Shown here piece after piece: positions 9,099 to 17,118 of a stretch of DNA of 64,000 bases. The stretch's first letter is position 1, and each line of letters starts with the position of its first letter. This DNA comes from Muribaculum intestinale (GTDB lineage: Bacteria; Bacteroidota; Bacteroidia; Bacteroidales; Muribaculaceae). The stretch covers positions 372,001-436,000 of the forward strand of contig NZ_CP021421.1 of the NCBI RefSeq assembly GCF_002201515.1, in the 5' to 3' direction. The notes beneath the pieces are model-generated. The model was not told the DNA's origin, did no database searches, and saw only the letters and a list, made by a program, of their open reading frames with translations. Made by a program: the position numbers and the translations under genes.

Positions 9099-9887
9099 AT
9101 GACAATGACAGACATACATGAAACAGACCGTGACGGACTTCGGGAGCTCATTCGCTCATGCGCTTTCGACCTTAAACTCCCGCTTGTGCGGCGCGACATC
9201 GACCTGCTTATACAGCAGAGCGCCGACGAACAATGGAACCTATGGCGGTTTACAGCCGAACTGCTCCGGCGCGAAAAAGAGAACCGCTCTGAAAACCAGC
9301 GCCGTCACCGCATCAAAAACGCAGGGTTCCCGCAACTTCGCTATCTTAACGAAATCGACACCGACGCTCTGCCCGCCGATGCCCGGAAAGCGCTCCCGAC
9401 ACTCGAGACACTCGACTTCATCAAAAACGGACGCAACCTCATTCTATACGGCAATCCCGGAACAGGCAAGACTCATCTGGCGACAGCTCTCGGTATCGCC
9501 GCATGTAATGCCGGACACTCGGTGCTGTTCACATCCGTGCCAAGACTGCTCACGCAGATACGCGAGTGCCGCAACGCTTTGACACTCCGGTCGCTGGAAA
9601 ACAAGTTCGAGAGATACGACATGGTCATCTGTGATGAGTTCGGATACGTCTCCTGCGACAAGGCCGGCGCAGAGATGCTCTTTAACCATCTCTCCCTCCG
9701 CACCGACAAGAAGACGACCGTCGTCACAACCAATCTCGCCTTCAACCGCTGGAACGAGATTATTGACGACAAAGTACTGGTCACCGCAATGGTAGACCGC
9801 CTGACCCACAAGGCTATACTGCTTAACATGACAGGCAAATCATACCGCATGAAAGAAACTCAGGAAATGATGACTCAACAAATATAA
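9099..9887 (+). CDS. istB: IS21 helper ATPase IstB
   Basis: A 262-residue AAA+ ATPase of the DnaC/IstB family. Walker A is GNPGTGKT (118-125) and Walker B is MVICDEFG near 180. IstB assembles on target DNA and directs IstA-mediated insertion. The N-terminal helical IstB domain is present. It is the second gene of the element, ending 74 bases before the right end. Confidence 0.95.
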   Translation: MTMTDIHETDRDGLRELIRSCAFDLKLPLVRRDIDLLIQQSADEQWNLWRFTAELLRREKENRSENQRRHRIKNAGFPQLRYLNEIDTDALPADARKALPTLETLDFIKNGRNLILYGNPGTGKTHLATALGIAACNAGHSVLFTSVPRLLTQIRECRNALTLRSLENKFERYDMVICDEFGYVSCDKAGAEMLFNHLSLRTDKKTTVVTTNLAFNRWNEIIDDKVLVTAMVDRLTHKAILLNMTGKSYRMKETQEMMTQQI

Positions 9888-9960
9888 TTATCTTTGCATC
9901 CCCATCCCGGGTGGTCCCCTTTTCAAATGCTATCCGGGTCCCTTTTCAAATGTTAGATAC

Positions 9961-9993
9961 AGAATTGGCGCCATCGAGTCATGGCGCCATTCT
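9961..9993. other. Stem-loop at the IS21 target site
   Basis: AGAATTGGCGCCAT (9961-9974) pairs with ATGGCGCCATTCT (9981-9993) around CGAGTC, with one bulged T. It lies 31 bases beyond the stop of the capsid-like gene on the minus strand. The insertion target GAATTGGC is part of this stem, and the duplication restores it on the right side. No T-run follows on the minus strand, so a processing or stability role is as likely as termination. Confidence 0.65.
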
Positions 9994-10024
9994 CTGAAAC
10001 AGGGAGGTTGTACAGGCTACGGCG

Positions 10025-11248
10025 TCACTTTACACCGATAATACGCATATGGGCCTCAGGATAACGGAGCACAAGGCAGGAAGCCTCGGTGAGCACCACG
10101 GCATCGGAGTTGCGCTGGCCGCTCTTCTTAAGGTCGAGGAGCATGGCCGAGAACGGGATGTGGGTGTACTTCTGAAGATATTCCGGGTCGATTATGATGC
10201 CGTCGTCCTCATGTCCGCAAAGGTCGAAAGTCTCGCTGTGCACCACATAGAGAGTGCCGAAGTTCGACGATATCACCTTGAGGTTGAGCCCCCAGTGCAC
10301 CTCGGTCTCTACCGAGCCCATCTGCTTGACAGTGGCCTCCTTGGAAGGATTGACCAGAGTGCGCACACACTTCGAGCCGGCTATAAGCACCTTGCGTGCC
10401 GAGCCTCCGTGGCCGGTAAACGCCTGGCGGCAAAGCTCTACGAAATCGCCCGTGCACAACTGCGACGGAAGCCTGAACTCACGCGTAATCTGATGCCATA
10501 TGCCCCCGGTGAAGTATACATTCCCGTCGGGACCGCTCGTCTTCCTGCGCGAGCCGAAAATGAAATTTCGCTCCATGCCCATACGCATGTCGATAATGGC
10601 CGCCTCCTGCTGGTCGGTGAATGACATGTCGGCCTGCTTGAGCGCGGATGTCAGCACTGCTCCTTGTTCAACTTGAGCCTTGAATATTTGACAGAAATTA
10701 TGCTCAGGCTTAGGCACAAACGTGGTCTGAGGAGTCTGTACGTCGAGTTCGGCGGCAGCGCGCCCCATACGCACGATGGTGGATTCACCCTCGGCCTCGG
10801 TGTCGGCCACAAATCTATCGTCGGGACCGACATACTCCACCGAAAGTCCACGGATGTCGGCCTCTAATACATAAAAAGTATGCGACTTGCCGCCAGCCAG
10901 CGCCCCTGTAAGGAGCACGGTATCGGTTTTTGAAAATGCCTTGTAGTCGTTTTTTTCGACAAGCGCCATCAAAAATTCGCCGTCATTGCCGTCACTGCCG
11001 GCGACAGACTTTACCTCAGCCGATGACGGACGGCTGTCGACGGTGTAATACCTTACTTCCATCGAGCCCGACGCACGACTGCGGGCAGAACGCGAAATCT
11101 GGTCGACAGGAGTGGCCATAGGCCGTATCTTCAGCAAACGTCGGTCTATGTCAGGCAGTATCATGCCTGAGTCGATTGATTCGATTGAGGCGGCTGTGAG
11201 CGGAGTGCCTAACACATGGGTTGCGTGGGTTGTTGAAACTGTGTCCAT
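10025..11248 (-). CDS. Capsid-like protein, SU10/DUF5309 type
   Basis: A 407-residue protein without signal peptide. The N-terminal 90 residues are Ser/Thr- and Asp-rich with DIDRRLLKIRPMATPVDQI; the centre has KPEHNFCQIFKAQVEQG and a long helix TDQQEAAIIDMRMGMERN followed by FIFGSRR; the C-terminal half is strand-rich (NLKVISSNFGTLYVVHSETF). This order, the helix before an F-x-G turn, and the length fit SU10-type major capsid proteins (HK97 fold, DUF5309). No scaffold or protease gene is adjacent. It is the second gene of the cassette; a stem-loop and then IS21 separate it from the adaptor-like gene. The call rests on pattern; a structure prediction would settle it. Confidence 0.6.
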   Translation of the reverse strand: MDTVSTTHATHVLGTPLTAASIESIDSGMILPDIDRRLLKIRPMATPVDQISRSARSRASGSMEVRYYTVDSRPSSAEVKSVAGSDGNDGEFLMALVEKNDYKAFSKTDTVLLTGALAGGKSHTFYVLEADIRGLSVEYVGPDDRFVADTEAEGESTIVRMGRAAAELDVQTPQTTFVPKPEHNFCQIFKAQVEQGAVLTSALKQADMSFTDQQEAAIIDMRMGMERNFIFGSRRKTSGPDGNVYFTGGIWHQITREFRLPSQLCTGDFVELCRQAFTGHGGSARKVLIAGSKCVRTLVNPSKEATVKQMGSVETEVHWGLNLKVISSNFGTLYVVHSETFDLCGHEDDGIIIDPEYLQKYTHIPFSAMLLDLKKSGQRNSDAVVLTEASCLVLRYPEAHMRIIGVK

Positions 11249-11359
11249 AATAAGAAGATAAAGAGCTTGTTAGATGATTTATAGGTTATCTGAAATAAAA
11301 GTGTGTTTTCCAAGTAAGAAGAAAAAGAAAGGTTGTAAGATTACATCACATGCGGAATG

Positions 11360-11602
11360 TCAGTCCCACACTGAATATGCGTCGGGGAGGAAAAAAACGT
11401 CATGGGCCACGGGCTCCCCGTGCTGTCCGTCGGGATACGGTTCCTCGCCGCTGTCGGGACGGTTCAGCTCGGAAACAGCCCTTTCGTTAAGGCCTTTAAG
11501 ATAGCCGCGCATGTAGGCTTCTTTCAGTGGGTTAGTCTCTACATCGGTAGTCGGCGACGGAGAATTGTCATTTGGCGGAATTGGTGTCTTGTCCATAGTC
11601 AT
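11360..11602 (-). CDS. Small acidic protein ahead of capsid gene
   Basis: An 80-residue protein. Residues 1-22 are Pro/Asn/Thr-rich and disordered-looking; NPLKEAYMRGYLKGLNERAVSEL is one amphipathic helix; the tail ends FFLPDAYSVWD. The small helical proteins with R-G-Y-x-x-G-x-N-E patterns and a -VW- end are frequent beside phage-like genes in Bacteroidales, but their role is unknown; a scaffold or assembly role is only a guess. It is the first gene of the cassette, about 65 bases after the predicted transcription start, with a second in-frame ATG at 11596. The 111 bases before the capsid gene hold nothing recognisable except a partial copy of the dispersed motif. Confidence 0.5.
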   Translation of the reverse strand: MTMDKTPIPPNDNSPSPTTDVETNPLKEAYMRGYLKGLNERAVSELNRPDSGEEPYPDGQHGEPVAHDVFFLPDAYSVWD

Positions 11603-11671
11603 TGATAATATTAAGATGGTTTATAAAATAGTGTCGAAGCGATATGCTGTGTATTTCGACTTCTGACATTG

Positions 11672-11702
11672 CAAAGATACGCTACATATTTCAATCTACA
11701 AA
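11672..11702 (-). promoter_or_regulatory. Consensus promoter of capsid/portal cassette
   Basis: Minus-strand TTTG (11699-11702), 19 bases, then TATCTTTG (11672-11679): a full match to the Bacteroidetes primary sigma consensus. It should start transcription near 11665, about 60 bases before the 80-residue gene. It is back-to-back with the pepT promoter. Confidence 0.8.
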
Positions 11703-11814
11703 ACATTTTCACAATTATTTTTACAATATTTTTATTGCAGTTTAACAACATACTTATTAATAGCGGTTTATCAAATTTTCTACATGTACATGGCCATGAT
11801 TCACAAAAATAAAC

Positions 11815-11822
11815 TATCTTTG
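11815..11822 (+). promoter_or_regulatory. -7 box of pepT promoter
   Basis: TATCTTTG matches TAnnTTTG exactly. Transcription would start near 11829, leaving a leader of about 17 bases before the ATG at 11846 and arguing against the in-frame ATG at 11822. No clear TTTG is seen at the expected distance upstream. Confidence 0.65.
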
Positions 11823-11845
11823 TGAAAACCTTAATCCCTACTGAT

Positions 11846-13066
11846 ATGAACGTAGTCGACCGATTTCTACAATATGTAAAGTTTGACACTCAGAGCGACG
11901 AACTTACCAACATGTGGCCATCGACCCCCGGCCAGATGATATTTGCCCAGCATCTCGAACAGGAATTGCAGAAAATGGGCCTTACCGAGATTACGCTTGA
12001 CGACAACGGATACCTCATGGCGACCCTGCCGGCCAACACCACGCGCCATGTGCCGACTATCGGCTTCATCGCCCACCTCGACACATCGCCCGACATTAGC
12101 GGACGCCACGTAAATCCGCGCATCGTCGACAACTACGACGGACAGCCCATCACGCTCAACGCTGAAAAGGGTATCGTGCTCAGCCCGAGAGAATTCCCCG
12201 AGCTCGACCACTACAAGGGGCAGTCGCTTATAGTAACCGACGGCACCACACTGCTCGGAGCCGACGACAAGGCGGGAATCGCCGAAATAATCACCGCAGT
12301 GGCCTACCTGCAGCAGCATCCCGAAATCGAACATGGCAAAATACGCATCGCCTTCAATCCCGACGAAGAGATTGGTCAGGGAGCGCACAAATTTGATGTA
12401 GAGCAGTTTGGCGCCGACTGGGCATATACCATGGACGGAGGCGAAATCGGCGAACTCGAATATGAGAACTTCAACGCCGCAGTGGCCAAGGTGACATTTA
12501 CCGGACGAAACGTACACCCCGGGTATGCCAAACACAAGATGATCAACTCACAGCGCATCGCCAACCAGTTTATGTCGATGCTGCCCCGATGGGAGACCCC
12601 CGAGCATACCGAGGGATATGAAGGATTCTACCACCTCATCGCCACCGAAGGCAATGTGGAGAAGACCACCATCACATACATAATACGCGACCATGACCGC
12701 GACCGATTCGAACGCCGCAAAAAAGAGCTGGAGCATCTGGTAAGAAAAATCAACAACGAGTTCCCCAACTGCGTCTCCATAGAGATAAAGGATCAGTACT
12801 ACAACATGCGCGAGAAAATCGAACCCGTAAAATATGTGATCGACATCGCCGAGGAAGCCATGCGCAACGTAGGCGTGACACCCATCGTAGTGCCTATACG
12901 CGGAGGGACAGACGGAGCGCAGCTGTCGTTCAAGGGTCTACCCTGCCCCAACATATTCGCCGGAGGCCTCAACTTCCACGGACGCTATGAATTTGTGCCC
13001 ATCCCCTCGATGGAGAAAGCCACGGAAGTGATAATAGAAATCGCAAGGCTCGTAGCCAACCGATAG
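11846..13066 (+). CDS. pepT: Peptidase T (tripeptide aminopeptidase)
   Basis: A 406-residue M20-family zinc peptidase that removes N-terminal residues from tripeptides in the cytoplasm. Visible metal-site motifs are HLDTSPD, the DDKAGIAEI segment, DEEIGQG and the C-terminal [11 protein letters not shown]. Family length is about 405-410 residues. The start MNVVDRF is chosen because it matches the family N-terminus and fits the promoter; an in-frame ATG 24 bases upstream lies on the -7 box. A perfect 16-bp hairpin follows the gene. Confidence 0.95.
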   Translation: MNVVDRFLQYVKFDTQSDELTNMWPSTPGQMIFAQHLEQELQKMGLTEITLDDNGYLMATLPANTTRHVPTIGFIAHLDTSPDISGRHVNPRIVDNYDGQPITLNAEKGIVLSPREFPELDHYKGQSLIVTDGTTLLGADDKAGIAEIITAVAYLQQHPEIEHGKIRIAFNPDEEIGQGAHKFDVEQFGADWAYTMDGGEIGELEYENFNAAVAKVTFTGRNVHPGYAKHKMINSQRIANQFMSMLPRWETPEHTEGYEGFYHLIATEGNVEKTTITYIIRDHDRDRFERRKKELEHLVRKINNEFPNCVSIEIKDQYYNMREKIEPVKYVIDIAEEAMRNVGVTPIVVPIRGGTDGAQLSFKGLPCPNIFAGGLNFHGRYEFVPIPSMEKATEVIIEIARLVANR

Positions 13067-13135
13067 CCAGACAACCGCCACATGCCTGCCGCCTTCAATC
13101 GACGACCGGCGCTACAATAGCCCCCTAAACATACA

Positions 13136-13178
13136 TGTCATAATCCATCCCCGCAAATCATCGGGATGGATTATGACA
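13136..13178 (+). terminator. Terminator-like hairpin after pepT
   Basis: Perfect 16-bp arms (13136-13151 and 13163-13178) around an 11-base loop, followed by a T-rich TCTGTTTCTG. It lies between pepT and miaA, so it probably ends the pepT transcript. Confidence 0.7.
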
Positions 13179-13250
13179 TCTGTTTCTGTCGGTACGGGAA
13201 TCCTGAAAAAATCCCGTTAAAACCCACCGTATTATCCGCCACTCATCCAT

Positions 13251-14186
13251 ATGAAACCTCTGCTTATCGTAGTGACCGGCCCAACCGGCTCGGGCAAGAC
13301 ATCGCTCGCCATAGAAATCGCGCAGACTCTGCACTGCGATATAATATCGGCCGATTCGCGACAGCTGTTCCGCGACATCCCCATCGGCACTGCCGCCCCA
13401 TCGCCAGAGGAACTTGCCGCCGCGCGCCACCATTTCATCGGCACTCTGGCGCTCGACGAATACTACAGCGCGGCACGCTTCGAGGAGGATGTGATGGCAC
13501 TGCTCCCCCGGCTTTTCCAGCGCGACGGATGCGCGGTGATGTGCGGCGGCTCAATGATGTATGTCGACGCCGTATGCCGCGGTATCGACGAGTTGCCCAC
13601 CGTATCCCCACAAGTGCGCGCCGACACTCTCGCGCTCTACCAACGGGATGGACTCGAAGGACTGCGCGCCACTCTGCGCAATCTCGACCCCGAGTATCTG
13701 GCCGGAGCCGACCTGTCGAATCCGCGGCGCCTCATCCACGCCATAGAGATAAGCATCGAAGCAGGGGTGCCCTACTCGTCGCTGAGGGTAGGAGCCGTAA
13801 GGGAGCGCCCGTTCCGCACTCTCAAATTCATAATCGACCATCCGCGCGAAGTGCTATTCAGCCGCATCAACACAAGGGTTGACCGCATGATGGCCGACGG
13901 ACTGCTCGACGAGGCCCGCAAGGTATATCCGATGCGCAGTCTCAACTCGCTCAACACTGTAGGATTCAAAGAAATGTTTGCATATCTCGACGGTGAGATG
14001 GACTACGACACCGCAGTGGCCCGCATCAAGAAAAACACCCGTGTATATGCCAAGAAACAGCTCACATGGCTCAAACGCGACCCGTCGGTGATACATCTCG
14101 ACCCGTCGCACCCGCTGCTTCCCCAGGCCATGGCGCAAATCGGTCCGGCAATGCCCTCTCCACCAACCGACCGGCCTGAGATTTGA
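13251..14186 (+). CDS. miaA: tRNA dimethylallyltransferase
   Basis: A 311-residue enzyme that adds the dimethylallyl group to A37 of tRNAs reading UNN codons. The P-loop GPTGSGKTSLA is at residues 10-20, and the DSRQ of SADSRQLFRDIPIGTA and the C-terminal NTVGFKEMF region are intact. Length is usual. It stands alone between the pepT hairpin and the rubrerythrin gene on the same strand, with about 220 bases of AT-rich spacer after it that contain the next promoter. Confidence 0.96.
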   Translation: MKPLLIVVTGPTGSGKTSLAIEIAQTLHCDIISADSRQLFRDIPIGTAAPSPEELAAARHHFIGTLALDEYYSAARFEEDVMALLPRLFQRDGCAVMCGGSMMYVDAVCRGIDELPTVSPQVRADTLALYQRDGLEGLRATLRNLDPEYLAGADLSNPRRLIHAIEISIEAGVPYSSLRVGAVRERPFRTLKFIIDHPREVLFSRINTRVDRMMADGLLDEARKVYPMRSLNSLNTVGFKEMFAYLDGEMDYDTAVARIKKNTRVYAKKQLTWLKRDPSVIHLDPSHPLLPQAMAQIGPAMPSPPTDRPEI

Positions 14187-14228
14187 GGCCGCTCCGACAA
14201 CAATACATCATATTTTTTTCGTTACTTT

Positions 14229-14260
14229 TTTGGCAATATTGAGTAATTTATGCAATTTTG
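14229..14260 (+). promoter_or_regulatory. Probable rubrerythrin promoter
   Basis: TTTG (14229-14232), 20 bases, then CAATTTTG (14253-14260), one base off TAnnTTTG. Transcription from about 14267 would leave a leader of about 138 bases before the gene, long for an unregulated gene. Confidence 0.45.
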
Positions 14261-14404
14261 CATTACGAACTCAATCCTCATAACCAAATATTATCGTATC
14301 CTGATGTGATTCACACCATCCGGTTCGCCGGTGGAAAGGCTATGAAAATTACAATGTCCCGAATCATATCGTATCATTTAACCAATCGTATAATTTCCAA
14401 GAAA

Positions 14405-14956
14405 ATGAGCAAGAAATTCATCTGTACAGTCTGCGGCTACGTTCACGAAGGTGACGCAGCTCCCGAAAAGTGTCCCCAGTGTGGTGTGCCCGCATCCAAG
14501 TTCAAGGAACTCGACGAGACAGCACTTCTCCAGTTTGTAACCGAGCACGTAATCGGCATCGCCAAAGATACCGACGACCAGATGCGCGCCGACCTCAACG
14601 CACACTTCATGGGTGAGTGCACCGAAGTAGGCATGTACCTTGCCATGTCGCGTCAGGCCGACCGCGAAGGCTATCCCGAAGTAGCCGAGGCTTTCAAGCG
14701 CTATGCATTTGAAGAAGCCGAGCACGCAGCCAAGTTTGCCGAACTCCTCGGCGACGTAGTGTGGGACACCAAGACCAACCTCGAAAAGCGCATGGCTGCA
14801 GAAGCCGGTGCCAACGCCGACAAGATGCGCATCGCCAAGCGCGCCAAGGAACTCAACCTCGACGCCATCCACGACACCGTACATGAAATGGCCAAGGACG
14901 AGGCTCGCCACGGACAGGGCTTCCAGGGTCTCTACAACCGTCACTTCAAAAAGTAA
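14405..14956 (+). CDS. Rubrerythrin-type peroxidase with N-terminal rubredoxin
   Basis: A 183-residue protein that detoxifies peroxide in anaerobes. Residues 5-35 form a rubredoxin domain with CTVCGY and CPQCGVP, the four iron-binding cysteines. The rest is a four-helix ferritin-like domain with EEAEHAAKF and DEARHGQGF di-iron motifs. Having the rubredoxin part first is the reverse arrangement often annotated as NADH peroxidase in Bacteroides. The open frame extends upstream to 14258, but [12 protein letters not shown] is the family start. A near-consensus promoter lies 145 bases upstream, and a terminator follows. Likely induced by oxidative stress, by analogy. Confidence 0.93.
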   Translation: MSKKFICTVCGYVHEGDAAPEKCPQCGVPASKFKELDETALLQFVTEHVIGIAKDTDDQMRADLNAHFMGECTEVGMYLAMSRQADREGYPEVAEAFKRYAFEEAEHAAKFAELLGDVVWDTKTNLEKRMAAEAGANADKMRIAKRAKELNLDAIHDTVHEMAKDEARHGQGFQGLYNRHFKK

Positions 14957-15007
14957 GACGGATATAAGCTACTTTTAAACAGTTGCTTATCCGCATCCGA
15001 TACGTTC

Positions 15008-15038
15008 AGCGGCGATATCTCCAGGAGATATCGCCGCT
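15008..15038 (+). terminator. Terminator after rubrerythrin gene
   Basis: AGCGGCGATATC and GATATCGCCGCT pair (15008-15038) around TCCAGGA, followed by GTTCTTTTGC. Strong G+C stem with a moderate T-stretch; it could also serve the convergent EFR1 gene. Confidence 0.75.
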
Positions 15039-15089
15039 GTTCTTTTGCTGACTTAAGAACTTGTCTAAAGTACGTCGGATTTTCAGGGT

Positions 15090-15881
15090 CTAAAGCGCGT
15101 CGGAGGGTGTATGTACCCTCCCCTTGCCACGCGTGAAACATCTGTATCCGATGGCGTCGTGAGGACAGCGGTGATAGCATGCCAGACACATCGTGCAGTC
15201 ACTGCCCCATCGCGGACAACTGCCGTCGACCGTGATATTATCCATCGGACACACCGACGAGCAGACTCCGCATGAATTGCATTTTCCTCGGTCAACACGA
15301 AATCCGCGCGGCGACATAAGAAACGCATTGAAGAGCGGGCGCAATATGTGGCTTTTCGCCCACGGCATACTGCCCGGCGTCACCTGCCTCATGCCGTCGG
15401 CACGGTTGTCGGCTATGCGCGAGGCTATTGCCTCAATGCCGGCAGAGGCACTGTCGAGCTTATCAGCCGCGAGCTCGGCCGAATCCGTATCAAATCCGGG
15501 CAGACACACATATGTGTTGGGCATCGTCAGAGAGAAGACTCCACCCACTCGCCATCCGCGGGCTCGTATCATAGCGGCCCAGAGACGGTCGGTGCGGCCT
15601 ATATCGTCGCCGCATGTAGCCACCATATGGTGCACAGAGCCGGCACCACCATCCGGAGTGTCAGACGCAAGCCTCTCGATAAACTCCTCAACCACACGCG
15701 GCACACCCCACGCATGTACCGGAAACACCCACACCGAGGCCTCGTCGGGAGTCGGTGGCTCAGCCGCATGGGCATTGTCAATCTCACGGCGAGTAATGCG
15801 GCATATCTCCATGCCGAGGGCCTTTCCGAGGGCTATGGCCGCCGCGCGCGAATTGCCCTGTCCCGAAAAGTAGTATACCAT
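15090..15881 (-). CDS. Flavodoxin/ferredoxin fusion protein, EFR1 family
   Basis: A 263-residue protein. The N-terminal flavodoxin-like part starts YYFSGQGNSR, the FMN phosphate-binding loop type. The C-terminal part has two 4Fe-4S motifs, CNSCGVCSSVCPM near 205 and CTMCLACYHRCPHDAI near 235. Such EFR1-type proteins pass electrons between flavin and iron-sulfur centres; the partner is not known. It is 11 bases downstream of the DUF2027-Smr gene on the minus strand and is probably co-transcribed with it. The carboxy-terminal half contains an unusual SHILRPLFNAFLMSPR linker common to the family. Confidence 0.85.
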   Translation of the reverse strand: MVYYFSGQGNSRAAAIALGKALGMEICRITRREIDNAHAAEPPTPDEASVWVFPVHAWGVPRVVEEFIERLASDTPDGGAGSVHHMVATCGDDIGRTDRLWAAMIRARGWRVGGVFSLTMPNTYVCLPGFDTDSAELAADKLDSASAGIEAIASRIADNRADGMRQVTPGSMPWAKSHILRPLFNAFLMSPRGFRVDRGKCNSCGVCSSVCPMDNITVDGSCPRWGSDCTMCLACYHRCPHDAIGYRCFTRGKGRVHTPSDAL

Positions 15882-15892
15882 AAGTCGCGAGG

Positions 15893-17077
15893 TTATCTTA
15901 TAGTCACCTGTGTGGCTCCGAAGCCGTATTCGCGAAACGAGGCATCCTGCACCTCACACGACTTGTACTTATAGGAAAGTTCCTTCAGTATGGCCTTGCG
16001 CAGCACTCCCTCGCCCTTGCCGTGGATGAATACAATCTTGCGCCCCTTGGCAGCGCGGTTCTCCTCCATCACACGGTTGAACTCGTGCAACTGCACCTGA
16101 AGCATGTCGGCATTGTCGAGCCCGGCAGTGTTGTCTAGCAACTCCGATATGTGCAGGTCGACCACAATCGGCTCATTGACGTTCTTGCGGTCGTTGCGGC
16201 TCACACGACGTGCCTGAGGCTGCTCGTCGCCGCGACGCTTGGAACGCATGGCATCCTCCAGACGGCCCGAGTCGATGACCACCGGACGCTGCGGCACGTC
16301 GTTGCGGGTGATGTCGATTGCGATTACGGGAGTGTCGAAATATACGTTGTCGCGGAAGCAGTGAAGTTTGAAAAACTTAGTCGTGTCGATGGAATGCTCG
16401 ACGGCCACAGGCGATTTCAGACGGAACTCACGTCCGGACTTGTAAGCCACGTACTGTACGCTCACGCGGTCCATCGCCACGAGGTCGTCGCGGGTGATAT
16501 GCTGTACCGGCACCTGCATGTGTGGCTCGATTGCCTCGGCAAAACGCAGAGTCCACCCCTTGTCGCTGTCGGAGCGTGTGAGGTAGGTGAGAAACAGCGT
16601 ATAGTTTGAGTCGTTGACTATGTATGCGTCATACTCGGTAGTGTTGAGATGGCGCGGCTCCTCGGCCTCGAAAGCGAGCACGATGTTGAGCATCTCTCCC
16701 TCGGGAGTATCATCTGGGTCGGGGGCAGGCTCAGGCTTGGGCGATATCGTGCCCTTTCCGGCAAATCCTTCGGGAGCTACCTTTCCGACCGTAGGGTCAT
16801 ATACGGGCTTCTCCTTCGACGGAGCTTTCTCCTTCTTGCCTTTCAACTCTTTCTCCCACCAGCGGTCGCCGGAGGAAGCGCTCTGACCGGCTCCGCTCTT
16901 TGCCGCGCGTGCCGCCGGAGCCGCCTGCTGTGCCGGCACCACTACCACACATTCGCGCAGAAGCACCGGAGTCTCGAAGCCGTCTTCGTCAACATAGGCC
17001 ACCTGGCCCTCAATCCTTACCACTCGGCCGCCACCTACCGAATTGAGGTAGCGCACCATATCTCCTATCTGTGCCAT
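15893..17077 (-). CDS. DUF2027 and Smr domain protein
   Basis: A 394-residue cytoplasmic protein. It starts with MAQIGDMVRYLNSVGGGRV, the DUF2027 N-terminus with an SH3-like strand pattern, continues through a Lys/Glu/Pro-rich linker (about 60-125) and a beta-sandwich (125-270), and ends with an Smr domain carrying VVDLHISELLD and FIHGKGEG. Smr domains are nucleases or nucleic-acid binders related to the MutS2 C-terminus. The family is widespread in Bacteroidetes and lacks the MutS ATPase. It precedes the EFR1 gene in a two-gene unit. The DxH and HGxG motifs are intact, so nuclease activity is possible; the substrate is unknown. Confidence 0.85.
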   Translation of the reverse strand: MAQIGDMVRYLNSVGGGRVVRIEGQVAYVDEDGFETPVLLRECVVVVPAQQAAPAARAAKSGAGQSASSGDRWWEKELKGKKEKAPSKEKPVYDPTVGKVAPEGFAGKGTISPKPEPAPDPDDTPEGEMLNIVLAFEAEEPRHLNTTEYDAYIVNDSNYTLFLTYLTRSDSDKGWTLRFAEAIEPHMQVPVQHITRDDLVAMDRVSVQYVAYKSGREFRLKSPVAVEHSIDTTKFFKLHCFRDNVYFDTPVIAIDITRNDVPQRPVVIDSGRLEDAMRSKRRGDEQPQARRVSRNDRKNVNEPIVVDLHISELLDNTAGLDNADMLQVQLHEFNRVMEENRAAKGRKIVFIHGKGEGVLRKAILKELSYKYKSCEVQDASFREYGFGATQVTIR

Positions 17078-17096
17078 ATATATTTCTGTTTTTTAG

Positions 17097-17116
17097 AGCT
17101 TGTTTAATAATACATG
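17097..17116. repeat. Dispersed 20-base motif, copy 2
   Basis: AGCTTGTTTAATAATACATG, one mismatch from the copy at 3129-3148. It occupies the short gap between the DUF6056 stop (17119) and the start of the DUF2027-Smr gene. Confidence 0.5.
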
Positions 17117-17118
17117 CC

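Larger units (their letters stand above)
7351..9961 (+). mobile_element. Complete IS21-family insertion sequence
   Basis: A 2611-bp element carrying istA and istB. Its ends are 26-bp inverted repeats starting TG and ending CA (7351-7376 and 9936-9961) that differ only at the third base. A second inner copy of TTGAAAAGGGACC lies inside each end (about 7387 and 9917), the multiple terminal-repeat layout known for IS21 transposase binding. An 8-bp duplication GAATTGGC flanks it (7343-7350 and 9962-9969). Both genes look intact, so it may be active. It sits between the capsid-like and adaptor-like genes, in opposite orientation to them. Confidence 0.95.

Noticed and set aside
5383..11602. Complete prophage
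   Set aside because: No integrase, terminase, tail, lysis or replication genes and no att-like repeats were seen; only four structural-type genes are present.
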